Shown one piece after another: positions 17,746 to 27,000 of a stretch of DNA of 64,000 bases. The stretch comes from an uncultured Clostridia bacterium (GTDB taxonomy: Bacteria; Bacillota; Clostridia; Christensenellales; CAG-314), in NCBI GenBank assembly GCA_934230325.1, contig CAKQEP010000007.1:25496-89495 (forward strand), written 5' to 3'. Each line of letters starts with the position of its first letter. The stretch's first letter is position 1. Under the pieces are notes generated by a model, which saw only the letters and a program-made list of their open reading frames with translations, searched no databases and was not told where the DNA came from. The position numbers were made by a program, and so were the translations under genes.

Positions 17746-20502
17746 ATGAAGATCAAAAACTTTTCCAAGATAATAGCGGCTGTTTTGGCTGTCATTATGG
17801 TTGCCACTCTTTTTGTCGGCTGCCACAAAGACAAGTACGATAACGAATCGACGCCGTTTATTATGTCCGTAGAAGAACTGGACGGCGTGTTTAACCCGTA
17901 CTTCTCTACGTCGGGCCCCGACGGCGAAGTTGTAGGTATGACGCAACTCAGCATGTTTAACACCGACCCCAAAGGCAACGCTATCTGGGGTGGCGATCAA
18001 GCATGTATGACGCTCGCTTACAAGGAAAACGTCGTATACGGCAACGACAGAAACGAAGTGACGGACGACTCTTACACCGACTATACTTACGTTCTTAAAC
18101 CCAACGTTAAGTTCAGCGACGGCAAAAGCGTGTCCATCAAAGACGTTTTGTTTGGTATTTATACGGTGCTTGACCCCGTTTATACCGGCAACAGCACGAT
18201 GTACTCTACCGCCATCAAGGGCATCAACCAGTACCGCACTCAAACTTACGTAGAAGTGTCCACAGGCAACAAAGACGCTTATTACAACGGTTTGGCGGAT
18301 CAAAGAGCCGACAGACTTGCCGACGCAGTGTACAACATTTTGACGGAGCACTTCCAAGACGGTAAACACTCTCCCGCAGAAGACATTTCTTACACGGAAG
18401 ATAAAGCTAGCGGCGAAAGAATATGGGATTATAGCAAGAGCCCGATACTTCCCTACTTCACGGACGAAAAACTTGCTTCCGACTACAAATTTGTCATCAG
18501 CACTTTCTATGAAGAAATAGAAGGCGACGCTACGTCCGCAAAAAACACCGTTGTAGAAAAGAACGATCAAGGCGTTTATCCTTACAAAAACATCACCGAT
18601 ACAAGGCAATACTTCCTTTGGAACGAAGGTTTGATTCAAGTCGATAAAGAAGGCGACGCAAAAGCCGACGATACGCTTCTTACTCGTTGCCTTAATATGG
18701 ACTGGGACCAACTGATAAAACTCGTTTTCCAAGATAAAATGCCCGGCAACTACAAAAAGACGCTGCAGGAAGTTACTTTCTATCAAATAATCAACTACTG
18801 GGCAACCGGCACGACGGTCAGAACAAAGTGGGCTGCGGAAGAAAAGAGCGCGGACTTGCTCGGTAAAGAAGACGACAGAATCGACCACGTTTATGGTATT
18901 ACGTGGAACAAACAATTCGGTTCCGAACAAATCGACAACGTTTCCGGCGAAAAGGTCATCACCCCCGCTTGCTACGACGCAACCAAAGGCGCTGTGACCA
19001 TCGACGGCAAAGATTATCCGCTTGCCAAGTACGAAAATTCTTCCGACCCGTTGGAAGTTACTTCCGGATTTGAAGTTCTTAATATTCGTATCAGAAAAGT
19101 CGACCCCAAAGCAAAATGGAACTTTGCGATAAGCGTAACGCCTATGCACTATTATAGTTCCGTAAGTTCTTCGTGGAACGGCTACAACAACTTTGGCGTG
19201 GATTTCGCATCCGTAAACTTCTTTGACAAAGTCAAGAGCAACCTTGTTCCCAGAGGCGCAGGCGTATACAGAGCGACCACTTCTTCTACTCGTTCCGATA
19301 GCGATCCTACCGCTAAAATTGCTTATAAAGACTTCTCCGTCAACAACATGGTATATTATGAGCGCAACGAATATTTCTACACCGTTTTCTGCGACGCCGA
19401 CGGCAAAGTAGTTAACGCCGAAAGCAAGGAAAACAACGCGAAAATCAAATACGTTCGTTACCGCGTGTCCAACTCGCAACAAGTTCTCGACACACTTACG
19501 ACAAAAGATATCGACTACGCTGCGCCCAACGCAACCAAAACAAACATCAACACCATAGAGAAAAGCAAACACTTGGCTTATGTTCAAGTAGCGAATCTCG
19601 GTTATGGTTATATCGGTATCAACGCGGGCAAAGCGGGACTCGAAAGCGTTTACGTTCGCCGCGCTATCGCAACTGCGTTTAATACCAAACTCGTTCTCAA
19701 CTACTACACCAACGGTCTTGCCACAAACATTTGGTATCCGATGTCCAGCGTAAGTTGGGCGTACCCCAAAGACAACGGCGGTAGCGATTATCCGTACAGA
19801 TACGTTCAATCTACGGTAAAAGACGACGTTATCGAGTTGTTGCAAACCGCTTCTGACAGAGACTCTGCTTGCGGATACAATTACGTGACCGACGCAGGCG
19901 AAAGAGCTTTCTACTACGAAGGCAAAAAACTTAAACTTACCTTTACCATTGCCGGTTCTACCGACGACCACCCTGCGTACAACACGCTCAAAGGCGCGGC
20001 AGACCTTCTCAATCAATGCGGTCTTGACGTAGAAGTCAAAAACGACTCCAACACTCTCAAAAAGTTGGCGAGCGGCGGCTTGCAAGTATGGGCGGCTGCT
20101 TGGTCGAGCAGTATCGACCCCGATATGTATCAGGTTTATCACAGGGATAGTCAGGCTTCCTCCGTACTCAACTGGGGATATCGTGAGATTAAAAAAGCCT
20201 GCGAAGCAACCAACGACACTACCGACGCTAAATACGGCGACGAGTGGGATATGATTGTAAGACTTTCCGAAAAAATCGACGCAGGCAGAAATACCCTCGA
20301 CATCGAAGAACGTAAATCCGTTTACAAAGAGTGCCTCGACATAGTACTCGAAATGGCGGTAGAAATCCCGACGTATCAACGTCAAAACCTTTATGCTTAC
20401 AACGCCAAAAAACTTGACGCGTCCACAATGGTACCGCAAGCGCAATGCACGGCGTATCAAGGCCCGTTGTCCTTTATCTGGAAACTCAGCTACAATAAGT
20501 AA
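17746..20502 (+). CDS. oppA: Oligopeptide ABC transporter substrate-binding lipoprotein (SBP family 5), enlarged
   Basis: The 918-residue protein has a lipobox ending at Cys26 (TLFVGC). The family-5 fold is visible in TYVLKPNVKFSDGKSVSIKD near residue 110, and in YVRRAIATAFN near residue 645. Related OppA/DppA proteins are about 520-600 residues, so some 300 residues are extra. Much of this lies in the middle, for example near 210-470 around the WAAEEKSADLLG region. GGAGG is 8 bases upstream. The gene is followed by a stable hairpin and then the two permease genes, the usual arrangement for OppABCDF. Peptide specificity cannot be read from sequence, but coupling to the upstream subtilase suggests uptake of its products. 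Confidence 0.88.
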   Translation: MKIKNFSKIIAAVLAVIMVATLFVGCHKDKYDNESTPFIMSVEELDGVFNPYFSTSGPDGEVVGMTQLSMFNTDPKGNAIWGGDQACMTLAYKENVVYGNDRNEVTDDSYTDYTYVLKPNVKFSDGKSVSIKDVLFGIYTVLDPVYTGNSTMYSTAIKGINQYRTQTYVEVSTGNKDAYYNGLADQRADRLADAVYNILTEHFQDGKHSPAEDISYTEDKASGERIWDYSKSPILPYFTDEKLASDYKFVISTFYEEIEGDATSAKNTVVEKNDQGVYPYKNITDTRQYFLWNEGLIQVDKEGDAKADDTLLTRCLNMDWDQLIKLVFQDKMPGNYKKTLQEVTFYQIINYWATGTTVRTKWAAEEKSADLLGKEDDRIDHVYGITWNKQFGSEQIDNVSGEKVITPACYDATKGAVTIDGKDYPLAKYENSSDPLEVTSGFEVLNIRIRKVDPKAKWNFAISVTPMHYYSSVSSSWNGYNNFGVDFASVNFFDKVKSNLVPRGAGVYRATTSSTRSDSDPTAKIAYKDFSVNNMVYYERNEYFYTVFCDADGKVVNAESKENNAKIKYVRYRVSNSQQVLDTLTTKDIDYAAPNATKTNINTIEKSKHLAYVQVANLGYGYIGINAGKAGLESVYVRRAIATAFNTKLVLNYYTNGLATNIWYPMSSVSWAYPKDNGGSDYPYRYVQSTVKDDVIELLQTASDRDSACGYNYVTDAGERAFYYEGKKLKLTFTIAGSTDDHPAYNTLKGAADLLNQCGLDVEVKNDSNTLKKLASGGLQVWAAAWSSSIDPDMYQVYHRDSQASSVLNWGYREIKKACEATNDTTDAKYGDEWDMIVRLSEKIDAGRNTLDIEERKSVYKECLDIVLEMAVEIPTYQRQNLYAYNAKKLDASTMVPQAQCTAYQGPLSFIWKLSYNK

Positions 20503-20543
20503 CGGTAATTAGTAACGTAAGCAAAATTTAAAACTTTTTGAGC

Positions 20544-20581
20544 GGAGAGTCGGCGCGACTTTTACCGTTGCGCCGCTCTCC
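20544..20581 (+). promoter_or_regulatory. Intercistronic hairpin between oppA and oppB
   Basis: GGAGAG-T-CGGCGCGAC pairs with GTTGCGCCG-CTCTCC, about 15 bp with one bulge. No T-run follows; AAGGAG of oppB comes 10 bases later. Hairpins at this place commonly protect the binding-protein message so that it accumulates over the permease part. Confidence 0.65.
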
Positions 20582-20601
20582 TCCTTATCCAAGGAGAAAA
20601 T

Positions 20602-22227
20602 ATGTGGAAATATATAGCTAAAAGACTGTTGCTTTGTTTCGTCATACTTTTCGGTGTTTCGGTCATCATCTACACGATGGTAAGATTGATGCCCACCGAC
20701 TACGTTGACAAAAAGTTTGCACCGCAGTTGGCGCAAGGCACGGTCACCCAAGCCGACATCAACAGAATGAAGGAACTTTACGGTTTGTACGTACCGGACG
20801 CGAGAATCACTCTCAAGTTTGACAAATCCGCAAAGGAAACGTTCGGCAAAAAGGCTTTTACTCAGACCTTTGACATCAACTCGTGGGAAGACAAAAACGA
20901 AAAAACCAAAAACGCAGAGTGGTTTAAAGGCGAGTATACCAACGACGAGTACACGATGAAACTCGACGTCGATTACGCAGGCGCGACGACTTTTAGAGTT
21001 ACGCAAACTTTCAGCGTTTATCACGATCCCGCGATGGAAACTTCCAACGAGTTGTATCAGGACAAAGACGGAGTTTATGTTCTTTATCCCGACTTGACGG
21101 GCAAATTATTTAAAGTATACCGCAGCGAATACGGCAAAAAATCTCTCGTAGCCGACAACGGTTTTGTATACGTTGACGGCGACGACGCCAAAACGCACGT
21201 AGGTACTATGGTTGCGGAACGCGGTACAAACAAACCCGCCGCCAAAAAACAAATAGAAGGATTTGACGCGGACAAGTTTAGTTATACCGCTACGTCATAT
21301 CCAAACGTCGTCACTAAAGGCACTTACAAATACATTCAATCGGAAGACAGAATCGTATTTAATATAGACGGCAAAGAAATTTCTTCCGTAGCAGTCAAAT
21401 GCTACAAACTCAACGGTTGGCACAAATTAGGCTGCATTCTTGACGGTTACTTTACTTGGCTCGGAAACTTCTGCAAGGGCGACTTGGGACAATCCTTCAA
21501 GTATTCTCAACCCGTTGCCGACGTTATCAAAAAGGATATGTGGGTGTCTTTCTCGATTTCCTTGATAGCGTTGATTTTGGAATTTGCAATCGCTATACCT
21601 TTGGGAATTTTGTCCGCTACTCACCAGTACGGTCCTCTCGATTATATTGTCACCATCCTTGCTATGATGGGTATCAGTTTGCCCTCCTTCTTCTTGGGTA
21701 AATTGTTGATTGCTTTCTTTGCAAAAACGTTGGGGTGGTTCCCCGTAGACGGTTGGATAACGCCGACCTTGCCCGTAGACGCTTCCGGTTGGAGAATATT
21801 CTGGGACCACGCGTACCACGCAGTGTTGCCTATGATGGTTCTCGTAATTTTGAGTATCGGCGGTCTGATGCGTTATACCCGTACTAATATGTTGGAAGTT
21901 TTAAACTCCGACTACATTCGTACGGCGCGCGCTAAAGGTCTTTCCGAAAAAACCGTCATTTATAAACACGCCTTTAAAAACACTATGATACCTTTGGTCA
22001 CCATTTTGGCGGGTACGTTGCCCGGTCTGTTTGGCGGCGCGATGATTACAGAGCAAGTCTTCTCCTTGCCCGGTATCGGAAACAAAGCGTACAAAGCGTT
22101 GATTGACGGCGACGTACCGTTTATCATGGGTTACAACATGTTCCTTGCCGTTTTGTCGGTAGTAGGTATATTGATGTCCGACCTTATGTATATGATGGTC
22201 GACCCGCGTGTAAAAATCGCTAAATAA
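20602..22227 (+). CDS. oppB: Oligopeptide ABC transporter permease, OppB-type, with large extracytoplasmic insertion
   Basis: The 541-residue permease has a normal OppB start (KRLLLCFVILFGVSVIIYT) and a normal C-terminal permease core from about residue 275. That core includes the EAA-type loop (RTARAKGLSEKTVIYKHAFKN) and the typical end SDLMYMMVDPRVK. Between TM1 and TM2, where OppB usually has a short loop, about 200 residues (roughly 75-275) are inserted. They are soluble, beta-rich and face outward, with Lys, Asp and Tyr prominent. Typical family members are 300-340 residues. AAGGAG lies 7 bases before the ATG. Together with the oversized SBP this suggests a modified docking surface. Confidence 0.9.
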   Translation: MWKYIAKRLLLCFVILFGVSVIIYTMVRLMPTDYVDKKFAPQLAQGTVTQADINRMKELYGLYVPDARITLKFDKSAKETFGKKAFTQTFDINSWEDKNEKTKNAEWFKGEYTNDEYTMKLDVDYAGATTFRVTQTFSVYHDPAMETSNELYQDKDGVYVLYPDLTGKLFKVYRSEYGKKSLVADNGFVYVDGDDAKTHVGTMVAERGTNKPAAKKQIEGFDADKFSYTATSYPNVVTKGTYKYIQSEDRIVFNIDGKEISSVAVKCYKLNGWHKLGCILDGYFTWLGNFCKGDLGQSFKYSQPVADVIKKDMWVSFSISLIALILEFAIAIPLGILSATHQYGPLDYIVTILAMMGISLPSFFLGKLLIAFFAKTLGWFPVDGWITPTLPVDASGWRIFWDHAYHAVLPMMVLVILSIGGLMRYTRTNMLEVLNSDYIRTARAKGLSEKTVIYKHAFKNTMIPLVTILAGTLPGLFGGAMITEQVFSLPGIGNKAYKALIDGDVPFIMGYNMFLAVLSVVGILMSDLMYMMVDPRVKIAK

Positions 22228-22242
22228 GGAGGGGAATAGATT

Positions 22243-23337
22243 ATGAGTGACAAATACGAAGAAATAAATTTTGATAAATTAAATCCTCAATCTAATCCCG
22301 AGTGGTTTAATGAGGACGGCACTCGCAAAGCCATTTGCGAACTCAAAGAGTCCCACACCGATTCTTTAAAGATTCTTTCTCCTGCGCAGTTGGTCTTTAA
22401 AAGATTTTTTAGGTCCAAACTGTCGATGACCGGTCTTGTCGTACTTATATTCTTGTTTTTGTTCTCCTTTATCGGACCGTTGTTTAGTCCGTGGGGCGAA
22501 ATCGAAACAGACGACAAGCAAGGCAAGGGGAGTTACTTCCAAAACAAAATAGAGTACGAAGTAAACGGCGAAACTTACTTTGTTTACGACGTTACTTACG
22601 ACACGCTCACTCAAAACATTTACGGACCGATTAGTTCTGACCACTGGTTGGGTACCGACGACAAGGGTATGGATATTTTCACCCGCCTTATGTACGGTGG
22701 AAGAGTATCGCTGACTTTGGGATTTGTCGTCGTTATATTGACGATGATTATCGGTATTTTCTTTGGCGGACTTGCGGGATACTTCGGCGGTTGGGTAGAC
22801 ATGCTCATCATGCGTATATGCGACATATTTATGTGCGTGCCGACCTTGCCTATCTTGCTGATTGCGTCTGCCGTCATTGACTCGTGGAATATCGAGCCGA
22901 CGCTCATTATTTATTGCTTGATGGTTATACTTACCATTTTCGGTTGGGCGGGTACGGCAAGACTTGTCAGAGGTCAAATACTTGCTTTGAGAGAGCAGGA
23001 GTATATGATTGCGGCGGAAGCCAGCGGATTGTCTACTTCCAGAAAAATTATGAAACACCTCGTACCCAACATTTTGCCGCAACTTATCGTCAGCGCAACC
23101 TTAGGTTTGGGCAGCATCATTTTGAGCGAAGCGACGATGAGTTATATGGGGCTCGGTATTCCTATGCCCTATGCAGCGTGGGGTACGATGATAAACAGAG
23201 CCAACGACAGCGAAATTCTGTCAAACTATCCTAATATGTGGATACCCGCAGGTATTTGCATAGTTATGGCGGTTTTGGCGTTCAACTTTGTGGGCGACGG
23301 TCTGCGCGACGCGTTTGACCCGAGAATGAAGAGGTAG
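22243..23337 (+). CDS. oppC: Oligopeptide ABC transporter permease, OppC-type
   Basis: The 364-residue permease has the OppC N-terminal extension and TM1 (SKLSMTGLVVLIFLFLFSFIG). The conserved DHWLGTDDKGMDIFTRLMYGGR segment and the EAA loop (AAEASGLSTSRKIMKHLVPN) are also present. It ends in DGLRDAFDPRMKR, as OppC/DppC proteins do. A moderate insertion of about 30 residues lies between TM1 and the LGTD motif. The gene starts 15 bases after oppB with GGAGG upstream and is followed directly by oppD. Confidence 0.92.
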   Translation: MSDKYEEINFDKLNPQSNPEWFNEDGTRKAICELKESHTDSLKILSPAQLVFKRFFRSKLSMTGLVVLIFLFLFSFIGPLFSPWGEIETDDKQGKGSYFQNKIEYEVNGETYFVYDVTYDTLTQNIYGPISSDHWLGTDDKGMDIFTRLMYGGRVSLTLGFVVVILTMIIGIFFGGLAGYFGGWVDMLIMRICDIFMCVPTLPILLIASAVIDSWNIEPTLIIYCLMVILTIFGWAGTARLVRGQILALREQEYMIAAEASGLSTSRKIMKHLVPNILPQLIVSATLGLGSIILSEATMSYMGLGIPMPYAAWGTMINRANDSEILSNYPNMWIPAGICIVMAVLAFNFVGDGLRDAFDPRMKR

Positions 23338-23343
23338 TTTTGT

Positions 23344-24741
23344 ATGAAAGAAGATAAAAACAAAACTGTTGCGACGGAAACGTCGGAAAAAACGACAGAA
23401 AACAATCAAACGCAAAATACCTCCGCAGAAGAAAAAGTCGCAACCAAAAAAGAACAAAAGGACAGCCACTACATTTCTTCTAAAGAAGCGAGAGCAATCG
23501 CAAAATACAATCTCGAGCAGATAAAAAAGTTTGAAAAACTTAAAAGACGCAAAAACGTTCCCGAGAGCGAGTATCTCACTCAAATGAAGGACGACAACAA
23601 CGTGGTCGAGTTTGACGATTTGCACACCTATTTCTTTGGTGACGCAGGTACGGTCAAAGCGGTGGACGGCGTGAGTTTCAATATTCCTCACGGCTCGGTC
23701 GTCGGCGTCGTCGGCGAGTCCGGTTGCGGAAAATCCGTTACGAGTTTGTCCCTTATGCGTCTTGTACAAGGTCCAAACGGTCAAATAGTTTCCGGCGCAA
23801 TCCGTTTTAAAGGAATGGATTACAAAAAGGACGAAAACGGCAAGAGAATACCTATCTACACGGGCGAAAAAGACGAAAACGGCAACCCCGTTCATCTCAA
23901 AAACGAGTGGGGCGTACCTCAATACGAAAAGTGCGAGTACGTTTATGACATCGCAAAAATGCCTATGGAAGAAATGCGTCGTATTCGCGGTAGCCAAATC
24001 GCTATGATATTCCAAGAGCCGATGACCAGTTTAAACCCCGTCTTTACCATCGGGGAGCAACTTGACGAAGTGACCATGCTTCACATAGAAGGTTCTAGCA
24101 AAGAGTACGCCAAAAAACGCAGTATCGATATGCTCAACCTCGTCGGTATAGCAATGCCGGAAAGCGTTTACAAACGTTATCCGCACGAGTTGTCCGGCGG
24201 TATGCGTCAGCGCGTTATGATTGCTATGGCTCTCATTTGCGATCCGGAACTTATCATTGCCGACGAACCTACTACGGCTTTGGACGTCACTATTCAGGCG
24301 CAAATACTCGACTTGCTCCGCGACGTCAAACACAAGATGAACGGTAGCATAATGCTCATTACGCACGACTTGGGCGTCATTGCAGAAATGGCAGACTTTG
24401 TTGTTGTAATGTACGCGGGACGCATTATAGAAATGGGTACTGCTAAGGAAATTTACGAAAATCCCTGCCACCCGTACACGATGGGTTTGCAAAAGAGCAA
24501 GCCTGCCGTCAACAAAAAGGTGGACAGACTTTACAGTATTCCCGGGCAAGTACCTAATCCCGTCGATATGCCCGACTATTGCTACTTTAAAGAGCGTTGC
24601 AACAAGTGCGTAAACAAATGCAACGGCAAATACCCCAAACTCGTACACGTAAGTCCGACGCACACGGTATCTTGTTACTTGTACGACGATATTTACGCGG
24701 GGAAAAACAAAGCGGAAAACAAGGGGGAAAACAATGGCTAA
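23344..24741 (+). CDS. oppD: Oligopeptide ABC transporter ATP-binding protein, OppD-type
   Basis: The 465-residue ATPase has Walker A GESGCGKS near residue 125, the Q-loop in FQEPMTSLNPVF, signature LSGGMRQR near 282, Walker B IIADEPTTALDV and the H-loop ITHDLG. The C-terminal oligopeptide-transporter domain follows, with Cys-rich CYFKERCNKCVNKC, which is often an Fe-S binding segment in this family. Two additions are unusual. One is a charged N-terminal extension of about 75 residues rich in Lys, Glu and Thr. The other is an insertion of about 45 residues between Walker A and the Q-loop. The gene overlaps oppF by 8 bases, so translation is probably coupled. Confidence 0.93.
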   Translation: MKEDKNKTVATETSEKTTENNQTQNTSAEEKVATKKEQKDSHYISSKEARAIAKYNLEQIKKFEKLKRRKNVPESEYLTQMKDDNNVVEFDDLHTYFFGDAGTVKAVDGVSFNIPHGSVVGVVGESGCGKSVTSLSLMRLVQGPNGQIVSGAIRFKGMDYKKDENGKRIPIYTGEKDENGNPVHLKNEWGVPQYEKCEYVYDIAKMPMEEMRRIRGSQIAMIFQEPMTSLNPVFTIGEQLDEVTMLHIEGSSKEYAKKRSIDMLNLVGIAMPESVYKRYPHELSGGMRQRVMIAMALICDPELIIADEPTTALDVTIQAQILDLLRDVKHKMNGSIMLITHDLGVIAEMADFVVVMYAGRIIEMGTAKEIYENPCHPYTMGLQKSKPAVNKKVDRLYSIPGQVPNPVDMPDYCYFKERCNKCVNKCNGKYPKLVHVSPTHTVSCYLYDDIYAGKNKAENKGENNG

Positions 24742-26206
24742 CAAAATTTTGGAGGTAAAACACCTCAAAAAGTATTTTCCTCTGCAGACAAACTTTTTTG
24801 GCAAACCCAAATCGTGGTTGCGCGCGGTAGACGACGTTTCTCTTTACATTGAGGAAGGCAAGACGATGGGTATCGTCGGCGAGTCCGGTTGCGGAAAAAC
24901 AACGCTCGGACGTACCATTTTGCGTTTGCACGAGCCTACGGGCGGCGAAGTATTGTTTGACGGCACGGACATTGCAAAAATTTCTAAACAAGAATTACGC
25001 AAACTCCGTCCGCAAATTCAGATAATATTCCAAGACCCGTACAGCAGTTTGTCGCCCCGTATGCCCGTCGGTGAAATAATCGGCGAAGCGGTAAGGGCTC
25101 ACAACATCGTACCAAAAGAGGAATACAAGGATTATATCCTCGACGTCATGAAAAAATGCGGACTTCAAACGCACTACTTTGAGCGTTATCCGCACGAATT
25201 CAGCGGCGGTCAGCGTCAACGTATTTGTATCGCGCGCGCTTTGGCTTTAAAACCCAGACTCGTCATCTGCGACGAACCTGTCAGCGCGTTGGACGTTTCT
25301 ATTCAGGCGCAAATAATCAACCTTCTTAAAGATTTGCAAAAAGACTTTGGGTTTACTTATATGTTTATATCTCACGACCTTTCCGTCGTAGAACATATAA
25401 GCGACAGCGTAGGCGTCATGTACTTGGGCAGTATGGTAGAAAACGGTCCAAAAGAGAAAATCTTTGACAACCCCATGCACCCATACACAAAGGCGTTGTT
25501 CTCCGCCGTGCCTGTGCCGGACCCCAACGTAAAAATGAAACGTATCATATTAAAGGGCGATATTCCTTCTCCCGCAAACCCGCCAAAAGGTTGCAAATTC
25601 CATACCCGTTGCAACGACGCTATGGATATATGCAAGGAGATTACGCCGTTTTTCAACGAATACGAGCCGGGACATTTTTGCGCGTGCCACCTTTATGCGC
25701 AAAACCACGTCATTATCGACAAATACATGCAGGTCAAAAAGTACACGGAAGGCTTTAACGCGACGGAAGAAAAAATCGCCGCAATCAAAGCCTTGTCCGA
25801 CAAAAAACTTGTCAACTTCAACAGCAAGGTCTGCAAGATATTTATCATCGATACGCACATGGAGATTTACTTTGAAGGTAAGGAAACCGACGCGCAAGGC
25901 TTTAACGCAGGCAGTCAGGCGGCGCAATGCGACATTGTAAAAGACAGACGCTTTGCAAAGACGCCCGTGAGATTTATCGTCAATGAGGAAGACGATATTT
26001 CCGCCGCAAAAGACTTTATCGACTTTATGATGAAAGCCAACGGATACGCAAAGGAAGCAACGGGAAAAGTATTGTACAGCACGACTTCCTCCGACAGCGC
26101 GGACTATCGCTCCGGTTGCGTGGTAAACGTAAAACCGGAATGCGTAAAGGAAGAACTTGACGCGCGCGCCGCCGCAAAGGAAATCGCAAAAGCGAATAAA
26201 AAATAA
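24734..26206 (+). CDS. oppF: Oligopeptide ABC transporter ATP-binding protein, OppF-type, with C-terminal extension
   Basis: The 490-residue ATPase has Walker A GESGCGKT near residue 55, FQDPYSSLSPRM, signature FSGGQRQR, Walker B VICDEPVSALDV and the OppF tail motif NPPKGCKFHTRC near residue 282. Typical OppF is about 320-340 residues. Here about 150 further residues follow, ending in Ala/Lys-rich sequence and containing GFNAGSQAAQ and FIDFMMKANGYAK. I do not recognise this added domain. The gene overlaps oppD by 8 bases and is the last gene before a clear terminator. Confidence 0.93.
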   Translation: MANKILEVKHLKKYFPLQTNFFGKPKSWLRAVDDVSLYIEEGKTMGIVGESGCGKTTLGRTILRLHEPTGGEVLFDGTDIAKISKQELRKLRPQIQIIFQDPYSSLSPRMPVGEIIGEAVRAHNIVPKEEYKDYILDVMKKCGLQTHYFERYPHEFSGGQRQRICIARALALKPRLVICDEPVSALDVSIQAQIINLLKDLQKDFGFTYMFISHDLSVVEHISDSVGVMYLGSMVENGPKEKIFDNPMHPYTKALFSAVPVPDPNVKMKRIILKGDIPSPANPPKGCKFHTRCNDAMDICKEITPFFNEYEPGHFCACHLYAQNHVIIDKYMQVKKYTEGFNATEEKIAAIKALSDKKLVNFNSKVCKIFIIDTHMEIYFEGKETDAQGFNAGSQAAQCDIVKDRRFAKTPVRFIVNEEDDISAAKDFIDFMMKANGYAKEATGKVLYSTTSSDSADYRSGCVVNVKPECVKEELDARAAAKEIAKANKK

Positions 26207-26230
26207 AACAATCTAATCCTTTATACAAAC

Positions 26231-26260
26231 AAAAAAACGCTCTAAGTCGAGCGTTTTTTT
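26231..26260 (+). terminator. Intrinsic terminator of the transporter operon
   Basis: AAAAAACGCTC pairs with GAGCGTTTTTT around a 6-base loop, with T7 at the 3' side. Confidence 0.88.
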
Positions 26261-26356
26261 GCTTTGTAGTCTTTAGCGAAAAACAACCACCGCTTGGAGC
26301 GGTGGAATAAAAAATCTTCAGATAAAAGAAATCCTACTATGATATAATTAAAGCAG

Positions 26357-26918
26357 GTTTGCCAACCGCAATAAAAAATCATAGGAGGATTTGTCAATGA
26401 CTGACACGAACAGTTTAGCACATTCGAAATGGAATTGCAAATATCATATAGTATTTGCGCCAAAATATCGTAGACAAGTAATATATACAAAGATAAAGGC
26501 GGATATAGGGCAAATATTAAGAAAGTTATGCGAGATAAAGAAGGTAGAAATACTTGAAGCGAACGCTTGCCCTGACCATATACATATGTTGTTAAAAATC
26601 CCGCCAAATTTAAGTGTGGCACAGTTTATGGGATATCTAAAAGGCAAGAGTTCGCTGATGATATTCGATAGGCACGCAAACTTAAAATATAGATATGGGA
26701 ACAGGCATTTCTGGTGTAGGGGATATTATGTTGATACGGTAGGAAGAAACGAGCAGAAAATAGCAGAGTATGTGCGTAATCAACTACAAGAAGATATAGC
26801 CGAAGACCAAATAAGCATGAAAGAATTCATAGACCCGTTCACGGGTAGCAAGAATTAAAAGGCAAAATAAAGACAGCCACTTGAGTGGCTGCCCGTAAAA
26901 TTGTTGCGGTTGGCAAAC
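26357..26918. repeat. Perfect 15-bp inverted repeat flanking tnpA
   Basis: GTTTGCCAACCGCAA at 26357-26371 and its reverse complement at 26904-26918. The left copy is 10 bases before the Shine-Dalgarno site. Confidence 0.8.
26397..26858 (+). CDS. tnpA: IS200-family Y1 transposase TnpA
   Basis: The 153-residue HUH transposase is complete. The start KWNCKYHIVFAPKYRR is typical; the metal-binding HUH motif is in CPDHIHMLL near residue 59; the catalytic Tyr is in AEYVRNQL near residue 120. TnpA of this family acts as a dimer on single-stranded DNA and recognises the subterminal hairpins. AGGAGG lies 8 bases before the ATG. A TTG two codons earlier is less likely. The 15-bp inverted repeat around the gene (26357-26371 and 26904-26918) could fold the transcript. 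Confidence 0.93.
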   Translation: MTDTNSLAHSKWNCKYHIVFAPKYRRQVIYTKIKADIGQILRKLCEIKKVEILEANACPDHIHMLLKIPPNLSVAQFMGYLKGKSSLMIFDRHANLKYRYGNRHFWCRGYYVDTVGRNEQKIAEYVRNQLQEDIAEDQISMKEFIDPFTGSKN

Positions 26919-27000
26919 TATTTCAGTGCATCTTGAGATGTTTGCCGGTATTATGCCCTTGAAGGGCTGGTGCATACCACCACTTGAAGTGGTGGTTTTG

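Larger units (their letters stand above)
26280..27000 (+). mobile_element. IS200/IS605-family insertion sequence (tnpA only)
   Basis: A single Y1-transposase gene is flanked by subterminal hairpins: CCACCGC/GCGGTGG at 26287-26305 on the left and ACCACCACTT/AAGTGGTGGT at 26976-26996 on the right. Two more small hairpins (CAGCCACTTGAGTGGCTG near 26872 and GCCCTTGAAGGGC near 26955) lie on the right side. No terminal inverted repeats or tnpB are seen, as expected for IS200. Exact ends are not defined. It landed just after the operon terminator and interrupts no gene. Confidence 0.85.

Noticed and set aside
17710..20460. 916-codon open frame antisense to the binding-protein gene
   Set aside because: It mirrors the codon pattern of oppA, has no ribosome-binding site or domains, and its product is implausibly rich in Val, Arg and Phe.
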